A DNA stretch of 64,000 bases, from assembly GCF_001653235.2 (NCBI RefSeq), contig NW_019154046.1:1-64000 (forward strand), in the 5' to 3' direction. The translations under genes and the position numbers were made by a program. The DNA is from Pochonia chlamydosporia 170 (Eukaryota > Ascomycota > Sordariomycetes > Hypocreales > Clavicipitaceae). This document shows positions 45,252 to 56,932 of this stretch, piece by piece (position 1 is the stretch's first letter; each line of letters opens with the position of its first letter). The notes under the pieces are model-generated. The model worked only from the letters and a program-made list of their open reading frames with translations. It was not told the origin of the DNA and searched no databases.

Positions 45252-45689
45252 AAACCTGGTTCATGTTGACGAAGCTGATGGACCCAAGATAACGCCAAGG
45301 CGAGTCTCTCTATCAGACTTTCCAGGCAATAAAACGCCTCACATAGAGAAGTATGGGGCTGAGAGTGTCGACAGGGGGGCTAACAATCAGCTAATACATG
45401 TCAGGCTCTGTCTATTGGAGGTCAAGGACAAGCTGCCAGAGAGAGTCGATCTCGAAGGAACAAAGATCAAGAAACAAAAGACAAAGACGGAAAGATAAGC
45501 TACCTCAAAAAATTATTAGCAGTGTAATGTTAATTAAACCTATGGCACTCTACCTAATGTTTACAATTCGAAGATCACTTAGGACGACCTAGGGATTACT
45601 TTTATCACACCTTTAGTATATCACAAAGATGATGCGAGAGCTTTATTTTTTGATGCAATCAGTAGGACTAGGAACTGGTTGGTCCATAA

Positions 45690-45703
45690 CGGGCCGGCCC
45701 GAA
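45690..45703. promoter_or_regulatory. Candidate cluster operator upstream of the second MFS gene
   Basis: CGGGCCGGCCCGAA, a palindromic copy of the motif about 160 bp before the start at 45861. Confidence 0.55.
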
Positions 45704-45860
45704 CAGTACCGAGCCTAGTGATACAGCCAAACAAGCCACATCGTGATGGCAAACTCTTTACAGCCTCATGTCTTCAACGTGATTTAGTTATCTACTATGA
45801 AATCCTCCTACAGTGTTGCCCTTTTTGAGCAGCAGCATTCTCATCATCAGGAGTACCAAA

Positions 45861-47380
45861 ATGGCGAGCCAACACCATGATATCGACATTGCCGAAACCC
45901 ACGAGAAGAGCGGCCATGTCTCCAGCTCCGCAGCAATAGATGGCAATGTTGTGAATAAAGGCAACAATCTTCATCTGCCAGTTTCCGAGAAGCTACAACC
46001 TACGTGGAGATCATACATTTGGGATAGTCTTGACAAATCGTCCGAAGAGGTCGCTTCTTGTTCAAATTTGATGCGCTAGTTTTAACCTTGGCTTGTCTTG
46101 GCAGCTTTATCAAGTTCCTAGACCAAGTCAATGTTAGCAGTGCATTTGTTTCCGGTATGAAAGAAGATCTAAATCTTCAGGGGAACCAGCTCAACTATCT
46201 TATCACGTCATGGACTGTGGGTTACGTTATTGGACAAATCCCTAGCAACATGGTGATAACCCGCGTCCGACCATCGATTTGGATTCCAACATGCGAAGTC
46301 ATCTGGTCCGTCCTAACTATTATCATGGCCAAGTGCACCAATGTCAACCAAATGTATGCCATCCGCTTCCTTGTCGGTTTAGCAGAGTCTGCATTTTACC
46401 CCGGCATGCAATATCTCCTCGGCTCTTGGTACCGAAAGGACGAGCTTGGAAAGCGTTCCTGTATTTTGCAAGCAAGCAGCTTCATCGGTGCCATGTTTTC
46501 TGGCTATCTCATGGCAGCTACTTACAACCTCGGGGGAGTGAATGGATACAAGGGCTGGCAGTGGCTGTTCATTATAGACACGGTTATTTCGCTGCCTATT
46601 GCTATCGCTGGCTTCTTCATTCTTCCGGATACGCCAGAAATCACACGGGCATGGTGGCTGAGCTACAACGACAAAGCCATAGCCAAGAGGCGCATGGAGT
46701 TGGAAAACAGAGGAAATCGTGAGCCCTACAGCAGAGCAAAACTACGAAAGATTTTCACTGGCTGGCACATTTACGTCCTGGTTTTCTTGTATGTGCTTTA
46801 TAACAACAACGGCAACTATGGAGGCCAGCCTGGATTCCAACTATGGCTCAAATCGGAGGGGTATGGTGTTCGAGAGGTGAACTTGTATCCAACAATTGCC
46901 CTCGCTATTGCAGTTGTCTTCGCGCTTATATTCGGCTGGACATCTGACTCTCTATTTCGGGGTGCTCGTTGGCCGCCAGTAATCCTGGCTGGGACTGCGA
47001 ATATTGTCATCAATGTTAGTCTTGCCGTGTGGGACATCCCTTTGGGCTGGAAGTGGGCATGCTATATGCTTGGTGGTCTGCCAAATGGCTTGGGCGCAGT
47101 CATCCTAGCATGGGGCACCGAGATTTGCGGCAGTGATAACGAGGAACGTGCTTTTGTAGTCGCAGCTATGAACAGCATGGGATCCGCTATCCAAGCGTGG
47201 CTACCGTTACTCATCTGGAAACAAGTTGACGCGCCGAGGTACTTTAAAGGCTTTCTTACAATGGTATTCATAGCTGTTGCACTTAATTCTACAGCTCTAC
47301 TTACTCGGTTTCTCCAACGCAGAGAGGAGCGCCGACGGGAAAGGGATAGTGACCGGTCAGAATCCGAGTCTAACGGCTAA
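45861..47380 (+). CDS. MFS transporter (Dal5/allantoate-permease type) with an apparent frameshift
   Basis: The N-terminal 60 or so codons run in one frame from ATG 45861 to about 46046, ending WDSLDKSSEE. Family sequence then continues in the next frame (RFLFKFDALVLTLACLGSF) to the stop at 47378-47380. Family members normally read SxEERRFLFK here, so one base seems to be missing near 46046-46051 (GAAGAG then GTCGC). No splice sites can bridge it, and the first ATG in the downstream frame would remove the first membrane helix. The rest is intact, with ACS-family landmarks (FLDQVNVSSAFVSGM, VGYVIGQIPSN, LGSWYRKDELGKR). About 500 residues if repaired. It is either a young pseudogene or a sequencing error. 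Confidence 0.8.
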
Positions 47381-49619
47381 GCCGGTAGTAGTTAATAAAC
47401 GTGTATGCGTGCCATTTTCTGATCTTTTCTTTCATCTCTTCAAAACCAGCGATAAATGAATACGAACGGAGAGAAGTCACCCGCTTTTCGTGGTATAAAA
47501 AAAATGTAGCATCGTCAGCCACGTTATCTGGAGTGATCAATTCGAGCAGACGGTAATAACATGCAATTCTGTGTGTTTGTTGCGGCCAAATCTCCCCATG
47601 TTAAGTTTTAGTATCTCAACGCGGGGACGCATAAGTTTCCATGTTGTCGAATATTCGAATTAACCTCCTTCTGACAACCATAGCAACTTTGCTAAATCCT
47701 ATAAATAGCGAGCTTAGCAGGAAGCCGCTCCAGTCAATGAGCTGCGGTCTGGTTAGTTTGGAATTACATTTTCATCTCATTACACGACAATTGACTTTGA
47801 CGGAAGGAGCATGCTGTGCAGCCTAAAATATAACTTCTGCAATCTTTGTTTCAGAGACAGCTGGTACGAGGCAGGTCTTCTAAAGCAAAATTTTCAAACT
47901 GTGTAATTATATCTTATTATTCGTAGTCGGAGGACAAGTACGGCTGGTACTGTATGGTATTTGTTATGACCTGCGACGACGAGAAACGCTAAGACGCATT
48001 TTTGTACTAGCGTTTCTTCCGTTCCAGAAAAATTACTTATCCAAGCTGCAGCTTCAAGCCTTCCTGCTGGCGGCCTCTTTTCTCTTTTCCCCCAGGTTGA
48101 CATTCTGGTGCAAACATACTTGACATGTAGCCTATGAAGAAGGGTCTTTACTAGTCCGAGGCGCAAACTCTATGCAGACATCTGGAACCTTGTACCAACC
48201 CACGCCTTGTTCTTCTAGTAGGCAAACTGCATGGCGGCCAAGGCAATCACAGCAGCAGCAGGCCAGACTTGTTTGACACCTTAGCGCGCCTTGCCAGTTG
48301 AGCCTGGCGCTTCCCTGCAGTTCTGGCATTACTAAATGTTCTGGTTTTCCAACAAATGAATTTCTTGACAAACTCTATCTCTGGATTCCTACTTGGAGGA
48401 TCCATCTGCTTATACACCCCCTTGCTACCTCTCCACCTATATATAAATAACTCCTATGGTAGAAGTTGTTAAGGATTATCCTTCCGCACCTAACTGTATA
48501 CTACCTTCTTAAATAGATAATGTAAAGAAACATATAAAAAGGAAGTACCTACTATTTGCTGCTATTCTCTTTATTAGGTACCTCTACATTAATCCAATAT
48601 GTTTGTGTATTACATTTAGGCGTACTATACACGCTATATACATCGCTCTTTATCTTATCTTGAGGCTTGTAACCACGGGCGGCTACTTGATCAGCCTGCC
48701 CACAGGGCTAGTAGCATTGGGATACGGGAGACGATCGCTGGATACCCTCACTGCATGTACCTGAAATGCACTTGGGCAAAGAGTTCATGGAGTTTTTAGT
48801 TTGGTGGTACAGTGTGATTGGACCATGATGATCCAAGTATCGTGGTGAGAAATAGAGCCTGGCTTCCAAGATCCAGGTCGTTTCATGCCAACTACAGCCA
48901 CGTTCTTTCCGAATGATGCCGGTTTTATCATCGGGTAGCCCTTGTGTTTCACAGAGAAACCGCGGACCAACCCCTTGTCTCGAAAACAGGGCACCAAAAT
49001 TTTAATGGTAAAGTGAACGAAATCATTTATCGATAGCTCTCCCACATACTGCAGATCGCTTTACGAATGCGATTTTATTGCATTAGCGTGCCCTACTGTT
49101 TCGATCGTGTGACGACATGGGGGCTGAATTCTCAATCAAGCACTCCTATAATGTATACTCTTTGTCGTCTGTGGCTAACGGCAAGGTTTCAGGGATGCAC
49201 CCGAAGAAGTTTCACTTAAAGTTGTGGCGGTCAACCCTTACTTACTAATAAATGCAGACTTGCAATTGGTTGGTCTTTAGTACAGACTTTTGTTCCAGAA
49301 AATATAATGAACTACTAGGCGTAATAAAGGCAAGCAAGCAAGCAATATAATAAACCTATTGGTGCAATAATTTGCCGTAACCACAGGATCGGTAGCTAAA
49401 TTAAGCCCAACGGAGAATCTCTCGTAATGGTATCGATTCCTATTATTTTAGAACAACTATATATATTAAGTTCGCTCCCAGAATTTTAGCTTTTGGTATA
49501 ATGCCTCGCTCCGAATCTCGGAATGTTAACCCGTTTCATAACAAAAGGTTCCAGAGGGCCGTCTACAGGTTCTCAGGTTAGGTTTTCCCTCTCAATTTAA
49601 TCTATCTCTTCAAGAGAAA
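47381..49619. other. Long intergenic region, no convincing gene
   Basis: About 2.2 kb after the cluster. A minus-strand frame at 48132-48371 is Cys-rich but unrecognised, and one at 48785-49045 has no start context or partner exon. 48430-48660 is AT-rich. Probably the cluster's right boundary. Confidence 0.45.
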
Positions 49620-50845
49620 ATGAGGCTTCCTCGTCCCAAGCTTCCCAAGCTCAGCAAGAACGAAGGCAATTACGGAGTAGTTGATAACACTGTAAACGGC
49701 AGTTCACGGAGGCAAACGGATAACTCGAATTTGAACGCCTACGGTTTCAAAAACAGTCGGCGTGATGCGCCGGAAGATGATGTCCCGCCAGGTCTGGATG
49801 AGAGTGGTCCACCAGGTCTAGAAGGAAATGGCCCGCCAGGTTTGGATGGCAGCCGTCCGCCAGGTCTGGTAGTTAGTACCACGGAAGAAGCTGTGGTATC
49901 ACTAACATCATTAACGTCAACCACATATTCTTCTTCACAATCAACCCTAACTGACACTTCTCCGACGATGACGACTAGTGCGACCGACGGGGGATTTTCA
50001 ACCACCACTCTCTCCTCTACAAAGACCACTCCGACCGCAGTTTTAGTGCCGGAGATTACACATTCAAAGCCTTCAGAATCCACCTATCAATTCGTGACCT
50101 CCCATAAAGCACAAACTTTAGCAACACCCAATCTTAAATCAAGTTTACCAACGGTAAGGACGACGCCAGAGATAATCGTCTCGCGAACTCCCGGTCTCCA
50201 GACGACCAGTGGTATCCCCACTAAGGTCGTCTATTCGAAAGTAGCATCGTCTATCAGGAATTTGTCCTCAGTGATCGATGTTTCTAGTACTACAATAGAG
50301 GATATATCTAGTGGTGCTCCGTCTCCGACTAAAGTAGCTGGTGACGTTAATAACGATGGTATCGAGACGTTGACGAATGGCGAAGTGGCGGGATTGGTGA
50401 TTGAGGGTACAATCGGTATGCAGTGCAATCCACCAAAGCTAATCTATACTAATAAAAGCCTTTAGTCGGGCTTGGCTTAGTTGCTTTTGCGGTGCTACTC
50501 TATAGGCGACGCAAAAATGCTTCCCTAAAGACATTTTTGGCAAACCTACTCTGCACTATCTATCAGATGGCAGATAGAGTCTGGCTTCCCACTTGGATCC
50601 CTGGAATTCATGCCACGAGAGGAATGGAAAAGCCAACTACACAGATTGAGAAGAGTTTTAGCAGCACCCCATTTGACAATCGAGATGCTTCGGTAAAACC
50701 CACGATTGCTTTGCAGCTACGAAGGTCTTTCGGCAAGTCTCTAGTGAGACTACAAAGACCCGAAATAAATCCGTTAGGATTAGATCCAGCTCTACTGCAC
50801 CAACCGCATACGGAGGAGGGCTCTAGTCCCGGGTTTGGGTATTAA
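49620..50845 (+). CDS. Ser/Thr-rich single-pass membrane protein with PPGL repeats, 391 aa
   Basis: Exons 49620-50415 and 50466-50845 with a 50-bp intron (GTATGC...TTTAG). Splicing creates one hydrophobic helix, EVAGLVIEGTIVGLGLVAFAVLLY, followed by basic RRRK, so the protein should be anchored with a cytosolic tail of about 115 residues. The N-terminal part has four 8-residue repeats starting PPGL (49784-49870), then a long Ser/Thr stretch likely to be O-glycosylated. I see no cleaved signal peptide at the Met used (MRLPRPKLPK). No enzyme domain is visible; the layout resembles fungal wall sensors or mucin-like proteins. No cluster motif upstream, so probably not part of the metabolite cluster. 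Confidence 0.7.
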
Positions 50846-51490
50846 GAATTACCATCACGCAGATGCAGCGAGTAATTGTAAGGGGAGGTTAAAACACTGC
50901 ACTTGTAGAGCAAGACCACCTTGAGCTAGTTAGATTCTAGTAGCCAATACTTCGGTGTGACTGCTAGACAAAAGATCTCCAAGTTATACTTGAATTATGT
51001 CAGATGTTAATGGCTCTCACTACGCCTAGGGGGATATCAACTCTTGGATATTGTGGCCACCTGGTATTTAAGTAGAGAACTCAGATCGGCCCGCATTGCT
51101 ACCGGTTAACCGGTATAGACTGCTAAATGCAGAATAACTTCTAGCACGTAGTTAGGATGGGATCTCGACTTACATGCTATTAACATTACTATTACGTTAA
51201 AGCCTAGGCGCTATTAATAAGTATATTAGTGTGAGAGGCTGAGCTGCTGTTTGTTTAACATAAGGGTGCCGTATAATTGTCTATCTAAAGCTAAGAAAGA
51301 AAAGGAGAAAGCAAGCTTAAGGCTTGCTGTAAGCTTGTAACTATATTGCTGCTGCGTGGCAGCTTAGGCGAAATAAAGTAATTTACGCAGGTTAGACTAG
51401 TCTGGCACTAAAGCTCTAGGCCCGGCAGAGCTAGGCCCACAGCATTAGGCGTAGCCTGTGATATTACCCCCTTTCTTCCCCCTATCTACC
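50846..51490. other. Transition into RIP-degraded DNA
   Basis: No gene recognised. TA content rises from about 51100 rightwards. Confidence 0.4.
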
Positions 51491-53719
51491 CTGTACATTC
51501 TAAGGCATCTTAACCGCTTAGTACTTCTCTAACAGGCTATTATTCTTTATTACCGGCCTATATATTGCTTTAAACGCCTCTATTACTTCTATTTCCTATA
51601 GTTCTTCTACTAGCTCTCACGTTAGGTCTAAATACTCTTGCTAGCATATAAATACTTCTCTAAACTTTCTGCGTCTGCATTTCTTCTAATTTGCACAAAG
51701 AATTTTCTCTACTTTCTATTGCTCTATACCATAGTTATCTAGTATTAGCGGTAGCTATAAATTATCCACATGCTGGCTAGGTGCTAGATCTTATTGCGCT
51801 TAGTATAGTAGGTCCACGTGGAATTAAGGGTGTATAGACCCTAGTACCTCTAATTCTACCACGTGTGAACTAATAACCTTTGTGACTGTGTATTTATGGT
51901 GAAGCTAATCTAATTTTTTATACGGCTGCTGTGATTTATAGTTAGCTATTAAGAGCTAAACCTTATCTCCTACTTTAAAACGTTTAGCTAGCTGCCTCTT
52001 TAAGTTAGCTATATCTTTCTGCTGCTATTATAAAGTAGCTATTATTGCCTGTATGTACTTAGTAGCCTCTTATACTTATCTAAGTAAGGCATTTGCTTTA
52101 GCCTCTTTCTAGTCCCTTAGCAGTTCTTCTAGCTCTTCCACGCTAAGTGGTTTAATATGGTACCTGTGTTTAAGAAAGAAAGGACTAGCTCTTATCGCTA
52201 AGGACTTATAATTTTTAAGGGCTAGCTATACTACTAGAAGAAATTATGCCTAGTTCTCCTATAAATATAACACATATGCTTATAAGTACGCTTATATCTC
52301 TTAATTTATCCTCTTAGAACCTCTATTAGTTTGCAGGTGGTACGCTATACTAAGCCGTTATAATATCCCAGCAAGCTTGCAGAATCTCTTCTAGAATTAA
52401 CTAAGCTAGTTAGATTTATAATTGCTTATAATAGATTGTAGCATCCTATAGAACCTATAGTAGCATTAGAGAAACCGCTCTGCACACGCTTTAGCCTCTA
52501 TAGTATTTATTACCTCTCGGGTTATAGCCTGTTAGAATAGCGTGTTTAAATAAGCAGAGTGATACATAAGGGGAAGTAATCCTGTATTTATAGCGTAGTA
52601 GCAAATATCTAGCAGTTAGAATAGTAATAGTCTTAATCTCTAATCCTCCTTAAACCTAAAAAGCTCTTCTCCCTTCCTTTTATACTAGAAGCAGGGTAGT
52701 AGTATGGTGTCTACTATTTGCAGTTAGCCTCTCTTTGGGATAGCTCCTAATATAGCCTTAGTTAGACGGTTCCTAATTACCTATATATAATAAGACTCAC
52801 TTAGCCTAGTTGGGGGCAGGTCTGTGATAAAGTCTATTGCTAAGTGACTCTAGGGCTAGTCTGGGATGGGCAGGAGCTTAAGAAAACCCCTCTTTAACTA
52901 ACGCTAGATATATTCTCAGCCGCAAGTATTACAGTTTACAATAAACCTGCATACTAACTGGGATTATCCAGGCTAGAAGAACCTCTATAATACTATAGCG
53001 AGAGTGCTATCCCTCCCTAGGTAACTAGCAGCAGTTAAATCCTGTGTATTCTATATAATCTATATCCAAAGAACATCTTTCTTAGTCTCCGCCTAGTTGC
53101 CCCTTTTGCTACTGCTACTAGGCACCTAGATTTATTCTTAGAAGGTAAGATAACTCCCGCTATTAATTAACACTCTACAATCTACACCTTAAGGCCTAGT
53201 ATTGCGGGAAAGACTTACTCCTTTGCTTTTACCGCTATATAAGCTGCCTTATAGACTTTATTAACCGTAATAGTTTAGTTCTAAAGCTCTTATAGCTTAT
53301 CCTCCTTAAATACCTTTACTCTTAGAGGGGTTTATATACCTCCTATTTATTGTACCTTTAGAACTAAATAGTTAGGTATTAGCTAGATTACTCTTTCTTA
53401 CTCTTGCTTGTCTTTTATCCCCTAAGGTTAATCCTATTCTCTACACAAAAGTATATCTAGTATAACTGCTTTCTTGCCTGGTCTATACTCTAACCAAAAA
53501 TCGTAGGAGGTAAGGTTGCCTGCCCACCCGCTCTAGCGCTCTAAAAGTTTCTTACAGGTTTTAATATACCACAGGTTTTAGTAATCTATAAGGATCGTAA
53601 AATTCCCACAGCTGTAAAGTTCTAGGTCCCATTCTGCTAGGCACTACATAATCGCTAATATCTCTTTGTTGTGGATAGGGTAGTTATACTTAGCGGGCGT
53701 AAGTCTCCGCAAGTAATAG
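51490..53719 (-). pseudogene. RIP-degraded Ty3/Gypsy chromovirus, 3' part of pol
   Basis: On the minus strand, decayed Gypsy polyprotein pieces appear in order. RNase H reads RRLTPAKYNYPIHNKEILAI at about 53640-53719 and EYRPGK near 53480. Integrase reads SIISNYKSN*LS*F*KRF near 52335-52455, where SIVSDRGSNWVS.FW is usual. A chromodomain begins VEKILCAN near 51711. TAG stands where Trp is expected and Asn where Asp is expected, as after RIP. The RT and gag portions are missing; the palindromic element starts at 53722, directly beside the RNase H sequence. Boundaries on the 3' side are not defined. Confidence 0.75.
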
Positions 53720-53721
53720 TA

Positions 53722-53861
53722 TGTGGGCGGAATTGCTCACACTTAGGGGCCTAATAAGGGGATAGGAAAAAGGGACTTAGTGTTTTTATTTAATCTTATA
53801 GCTAGCACATAGATAAAAGAGAGGTTCTTTTCCTTTTAGCTAGATAATTTAATTAATAGAC
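53722..53861 (+). mobile_element. Palindromic element, left arm, outer part
   Basis: Starts TGTGGGCGGAATTGCTCACA after a TA dinucleotide. It is the reverse complement of 61965-62095 apart from RIP-like changes. The arm continues at 61299 after the Copia insertion. Confidence 0.75.
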
Positions 53862-54076
53862 TGTTGCTTCTACTGCTGTCTTTAGCGGCGGAGCTAGTAG
53901 CCTGCAAATAGCTTTAAACAGTAGCTAAAATAGACCTCACGTGAGTAGGCTTTAATACTAACACAAGCGTATATTATCTATAGCTAGATAAATTTAATAA
54001 GTATTAATTAACTAGTTATAAGTACCCTAAACCGCGTGATAATTATCACCTAAATAGAAGCCTTATGCTTCTAATA
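53862..54076 (+). repeat. Copia left LTR
   Basis: Begins TGTTGCTTCT; its right end reads TA where CA is expected (RIP-type change). Same length as the right LTR. Confidence 0.85.
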
Positions 54077-55929
54077 CTAATTAGTAGTTATAAGACTATA
54101 AATAGCAAGAAACCTAAGAAGAGATAGATCTTTACTACTACTATAGACTTTCTATGCTATCTAAAGGAAATTAATTTTAAGTGCTACTGCTGCTTTTTAC
54201 ATACTATTACTATGCCTTAAAGTAATCCCTTTATTATCTATTATAAGAAAATATCTTCTATAAAGGAATATTATTACCTATAGGTTATTAGTTTAACTGC
54301 TAATCTTTAATCCTATGCCTAGGAAAATACCACTAAAAAGCTCTAGCTTACCCTAAATTCTATCCTACCTCTAAATTTACCTCTAAGCTTCTTTCTCCTG
54401 CCTCCTACTTTAATAATAATAATAGCAGAAAAAGATAGTAATACCTTATCTCTCTAAGGCAATAAAACTATTACTAAGCTACCTCCCTTTAACTCTAATC
54501 TTTATAATCCTAATAAACTAACTACCCTCTTAAACTTTAACCTAAGGAAACCTACTATAAAAAAGGTTAATAATGCTATTAGCTAGGCTACTAATTATTA
54601 CTAGGAATATAAATAGAGCTCTTATAATATATAGTACCTTATTAATAACTTTACTAACTAGAACTATAGCTATTTTAACCGCTTAAGAAAGGCTAACCTT
54701 TATAACTTTTATAATACCCTCTATATAAAGGGGGTCTATATTAGAAAGAAAGACTAGTTCCTAATTATTAATGCTATTATAAAAGCTATATCTTCTCTAG
54801 GCTTTCCTATATAGCTAGATAATAATCTATAGCGCTCTCTATAATCCTCTATACCCCTACTAAGTCTATTAATAATAAAGCCTATTATAGTACTAACCTA
54901 AGAATAACCTAAAATAGCCTAAGTAGAGGTTATTATAGCCTCTAAGATAGCAGTACCTACTATAACTCGCAAGTTTAGAGGCATTAATACACCTTCTCTA
55001 GTAGTTAATACACTATAGTTATAGGGGTTCCTAGCTAGGAAAGAGCAATTACCTTCTTTCTTAGATAGTAAAGTGCCTCCTAACCTACTTAGATGCCTAG
55101 ATAGCCTTACTAAAGGCTATTAGGAAAGTAATAAATTCTTAGGCTAAGAATATAACTTCCTCTTAACTAAAGTTAATATATTTATTAATAAATATAAATA
55201 GATTAACTATTTATAAGACTAGCTTGCTTAGGCTATTCTAGTTATACTTATAGGACTAGCATACTAGTACTATCTTAATAATCTAGCTAATAAAGGAAAA
55301 AGTTATAATAATCTTATTTATGCTCTCTAAAAGAGGTATAAAATAAAGGCAATTTAAGACTAATACCTCCGCAAGTAGGAAGGCCTTAATCTTACTGTAA
55401 TTATTAACTAATATTATAATAAATATCTCTTATCCTGCCTTAAGATTCTTATAGAGAAGATATAACTGCTTTACTAGAGCCTCTTCTAACCTAGTAATAT
55501 AGGCTTTAATAGCATAAGAGATAAGCTTAAGATTGCTACTTCTAAGACTCTAGCTTATAAGGTGCTATTAATAAAGCTAGTAAAGACCTTTAAAGACCTT
55601 ACTGCTAAGCTCTACTAAGCTATTACTATCCATAAGGAAATAACGCTCTAGCTAGTAGAAGTCTTTTATACTAATTACGCTTTTAAACACAGTAGAGAAA
55701 ACGCCTTAAATTATAACTAAAAAGGGTAGTTCCTAAACTACTAGAAGAAGTGCTATATTTACTGCTAATCTAGCTGCTAGTTAACTAAGCATAGCAACTA
55801 AGAATACTTCTAAGCTTAAAATTCCTAGCTCTAAAAGAAGCACCTAATGCCTCTAACAGCTAAGAGGTATTAAGTATTTCTAACTGCCTTTAAGGGTAAA
55901 GATAATAATAAGAATACTACCCTTCTTAA
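54077..55929 (+). pseudogene. Copia gag region, degenerate
   Basis: AT-rich, stops in all frames. The only clear landmark is a decayed zinc knuckle at about 55748-55795 (CYIYC then TKHS, with stops at likely Trp/Gln positions). It ends where the un-mutated island begins. Confidence 0.6.
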
Positions 55930-55934
55930 CAAAA

Positions 55935-56105
55935 TATTTTATTGGCCTAAAATAAATACACCTAAGAGCTTAGAGCGCCCTATAAAATACTGCACTTATA
56001 TGCAGCTTATTAGCAATTTAGTCTAGATTATTACTTCCCTTTAGTTTAAGTAGTTAGAATCCTTTAAATTGCCTAGATTAAATAGTATTTAATTCTTAAT
56101 TACTT
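55935..56105 (+). repeat. Fragment of the palindromic element's core
   Basis: About 170 bp nearly identical to 61633-61805, from GCCTAAAATAAATACACC to ATTACTTTAGTCTT. Lies at the left edge of the island inside the Copia. Confidence 0.75.
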
Positions 56106-56151
56106 TAGTCTTCAAATAGCCGCCCTAAGGTCCAACGCAAAGCTTAAACCT

Positions 56152-56627
56152 CTACTTGCATTCTGCAAATCCCCCTCGCCATTTACATTTATGAAGTTCA
56201 TTATCCTCGGCACACTAGCAAAATATAATAGTTAGTATTCTTTAACTTTAGAATATATAGTCTCTTATCTATTAACTTACAGGCGAATCTACACTACAAC
56301 CGACTTCTTTTAGCTTCTTATCAACATCATAAATAAGACAAGCACCATATGTATGTGTGCCCCAAGGGCGACGGCATGACTAGCGAAGCACAATTTAGTT
56401 AGTTTACTGCTTAGCATTTTGTACTCCCTTCCTTGCTTGCTACGACAAACCCCAGTAAGGGTTAGGGTTACAGGGCCATTAGCACGAACCCCAACGGGCG
56501 GGGTACCACCAGGAACCCCGTCTTTTCCACTATTCTTCTTATGCCAAGGGACCGACCCCTTCGGAGGGCCACGGCCCTTCGCAGCGCCGGCAAACAGGAC
56601 TGTAATAAGAATTGCGATTAACTTCAT
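56152..56627 (-). CDS. Small cysteine-rich secreted protein, about 105 aa, three exons
   Basis: Exons 56472-56627, 56281-56379 and 56152-56214. Intron 2 (56215-56280) is canonical: GTAAGT donor, TACTAAC branch site, TGCTAG acceptor. Intron 1 (56380-56471) ends ACTAAC...GCTAG; its donor is either GTAACC or, seven codons later, GTTTGT, both in phase. The N-terminus is a clear signal peptide (MKLIAILITVLFAGAAKG). The mature part is Gly/Pro-rich, then has six cysteines: SC, GAC, VGC, SPC, HKC and AEC. The frame ends TGC AAG TAG. No stops or RIP signs, although the gene sits inside a RIP-degraded Copia. Six-Cys small secreted proteins in fungal transposon islands are often effectors or antimicrobial proteins; function here is unknown. 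Intron 1 contains telomere-like CCCTAACCCT. Confidence 0.72.
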
Positions 56628-56932
56628 TTTTTTTGGTAAGAGAGACAAATATATATATAAGTTAATATTTAGTTCTTTAAATTTAATAGTTGCGTGGAGA
56701 ACTAGAAGAGATAATAATATAGAAAGAGCGAAAAACTAGTCTATTATATAGTTTTTAATATAATATTTTTATCTTTATAAATAGCGCTTAAAGCAAGAGT
56801 AGGCTATTATTTACATTATCTGCTGCGGCAGAGGTAGTAAGCAGAGCATTGCTTGTATTGTATTTATTGTATTTTTTGGGGTTTGCTTATATTTTGCATT
56901 GTATTTTTTTTTTGTATTGTATTGTATTTATA

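Noticed and set aside
12740..47380. Indole-diterpene or meroterpenoid cluster, because of PaxM-like and PaxA-like proteins
   Set aside because: No GGPP synthase, aromatic prenyltransferase or UbiA-type gene is present, and the core enzyme is an HR-PKS.
48132..48371. Cys-rich 79-codon minus-strand frame
   Set aside because: No signal peptide, no partner exon and no recognised family.
48785..49045. 86-codon minus-strand frame with a GKNVAVVG stretch
   Set aside because: Resembles a nucleotide-binding segment only superficially; no glycine motif and no flanking homology.
56191..56235. Plus-strand start of a second secreted protein (MKFIILGTLA)
   Set aside because: It is the complement of exon 3 and intron 2 of the minus-strand secreted-protein gene and stops after a few codons.
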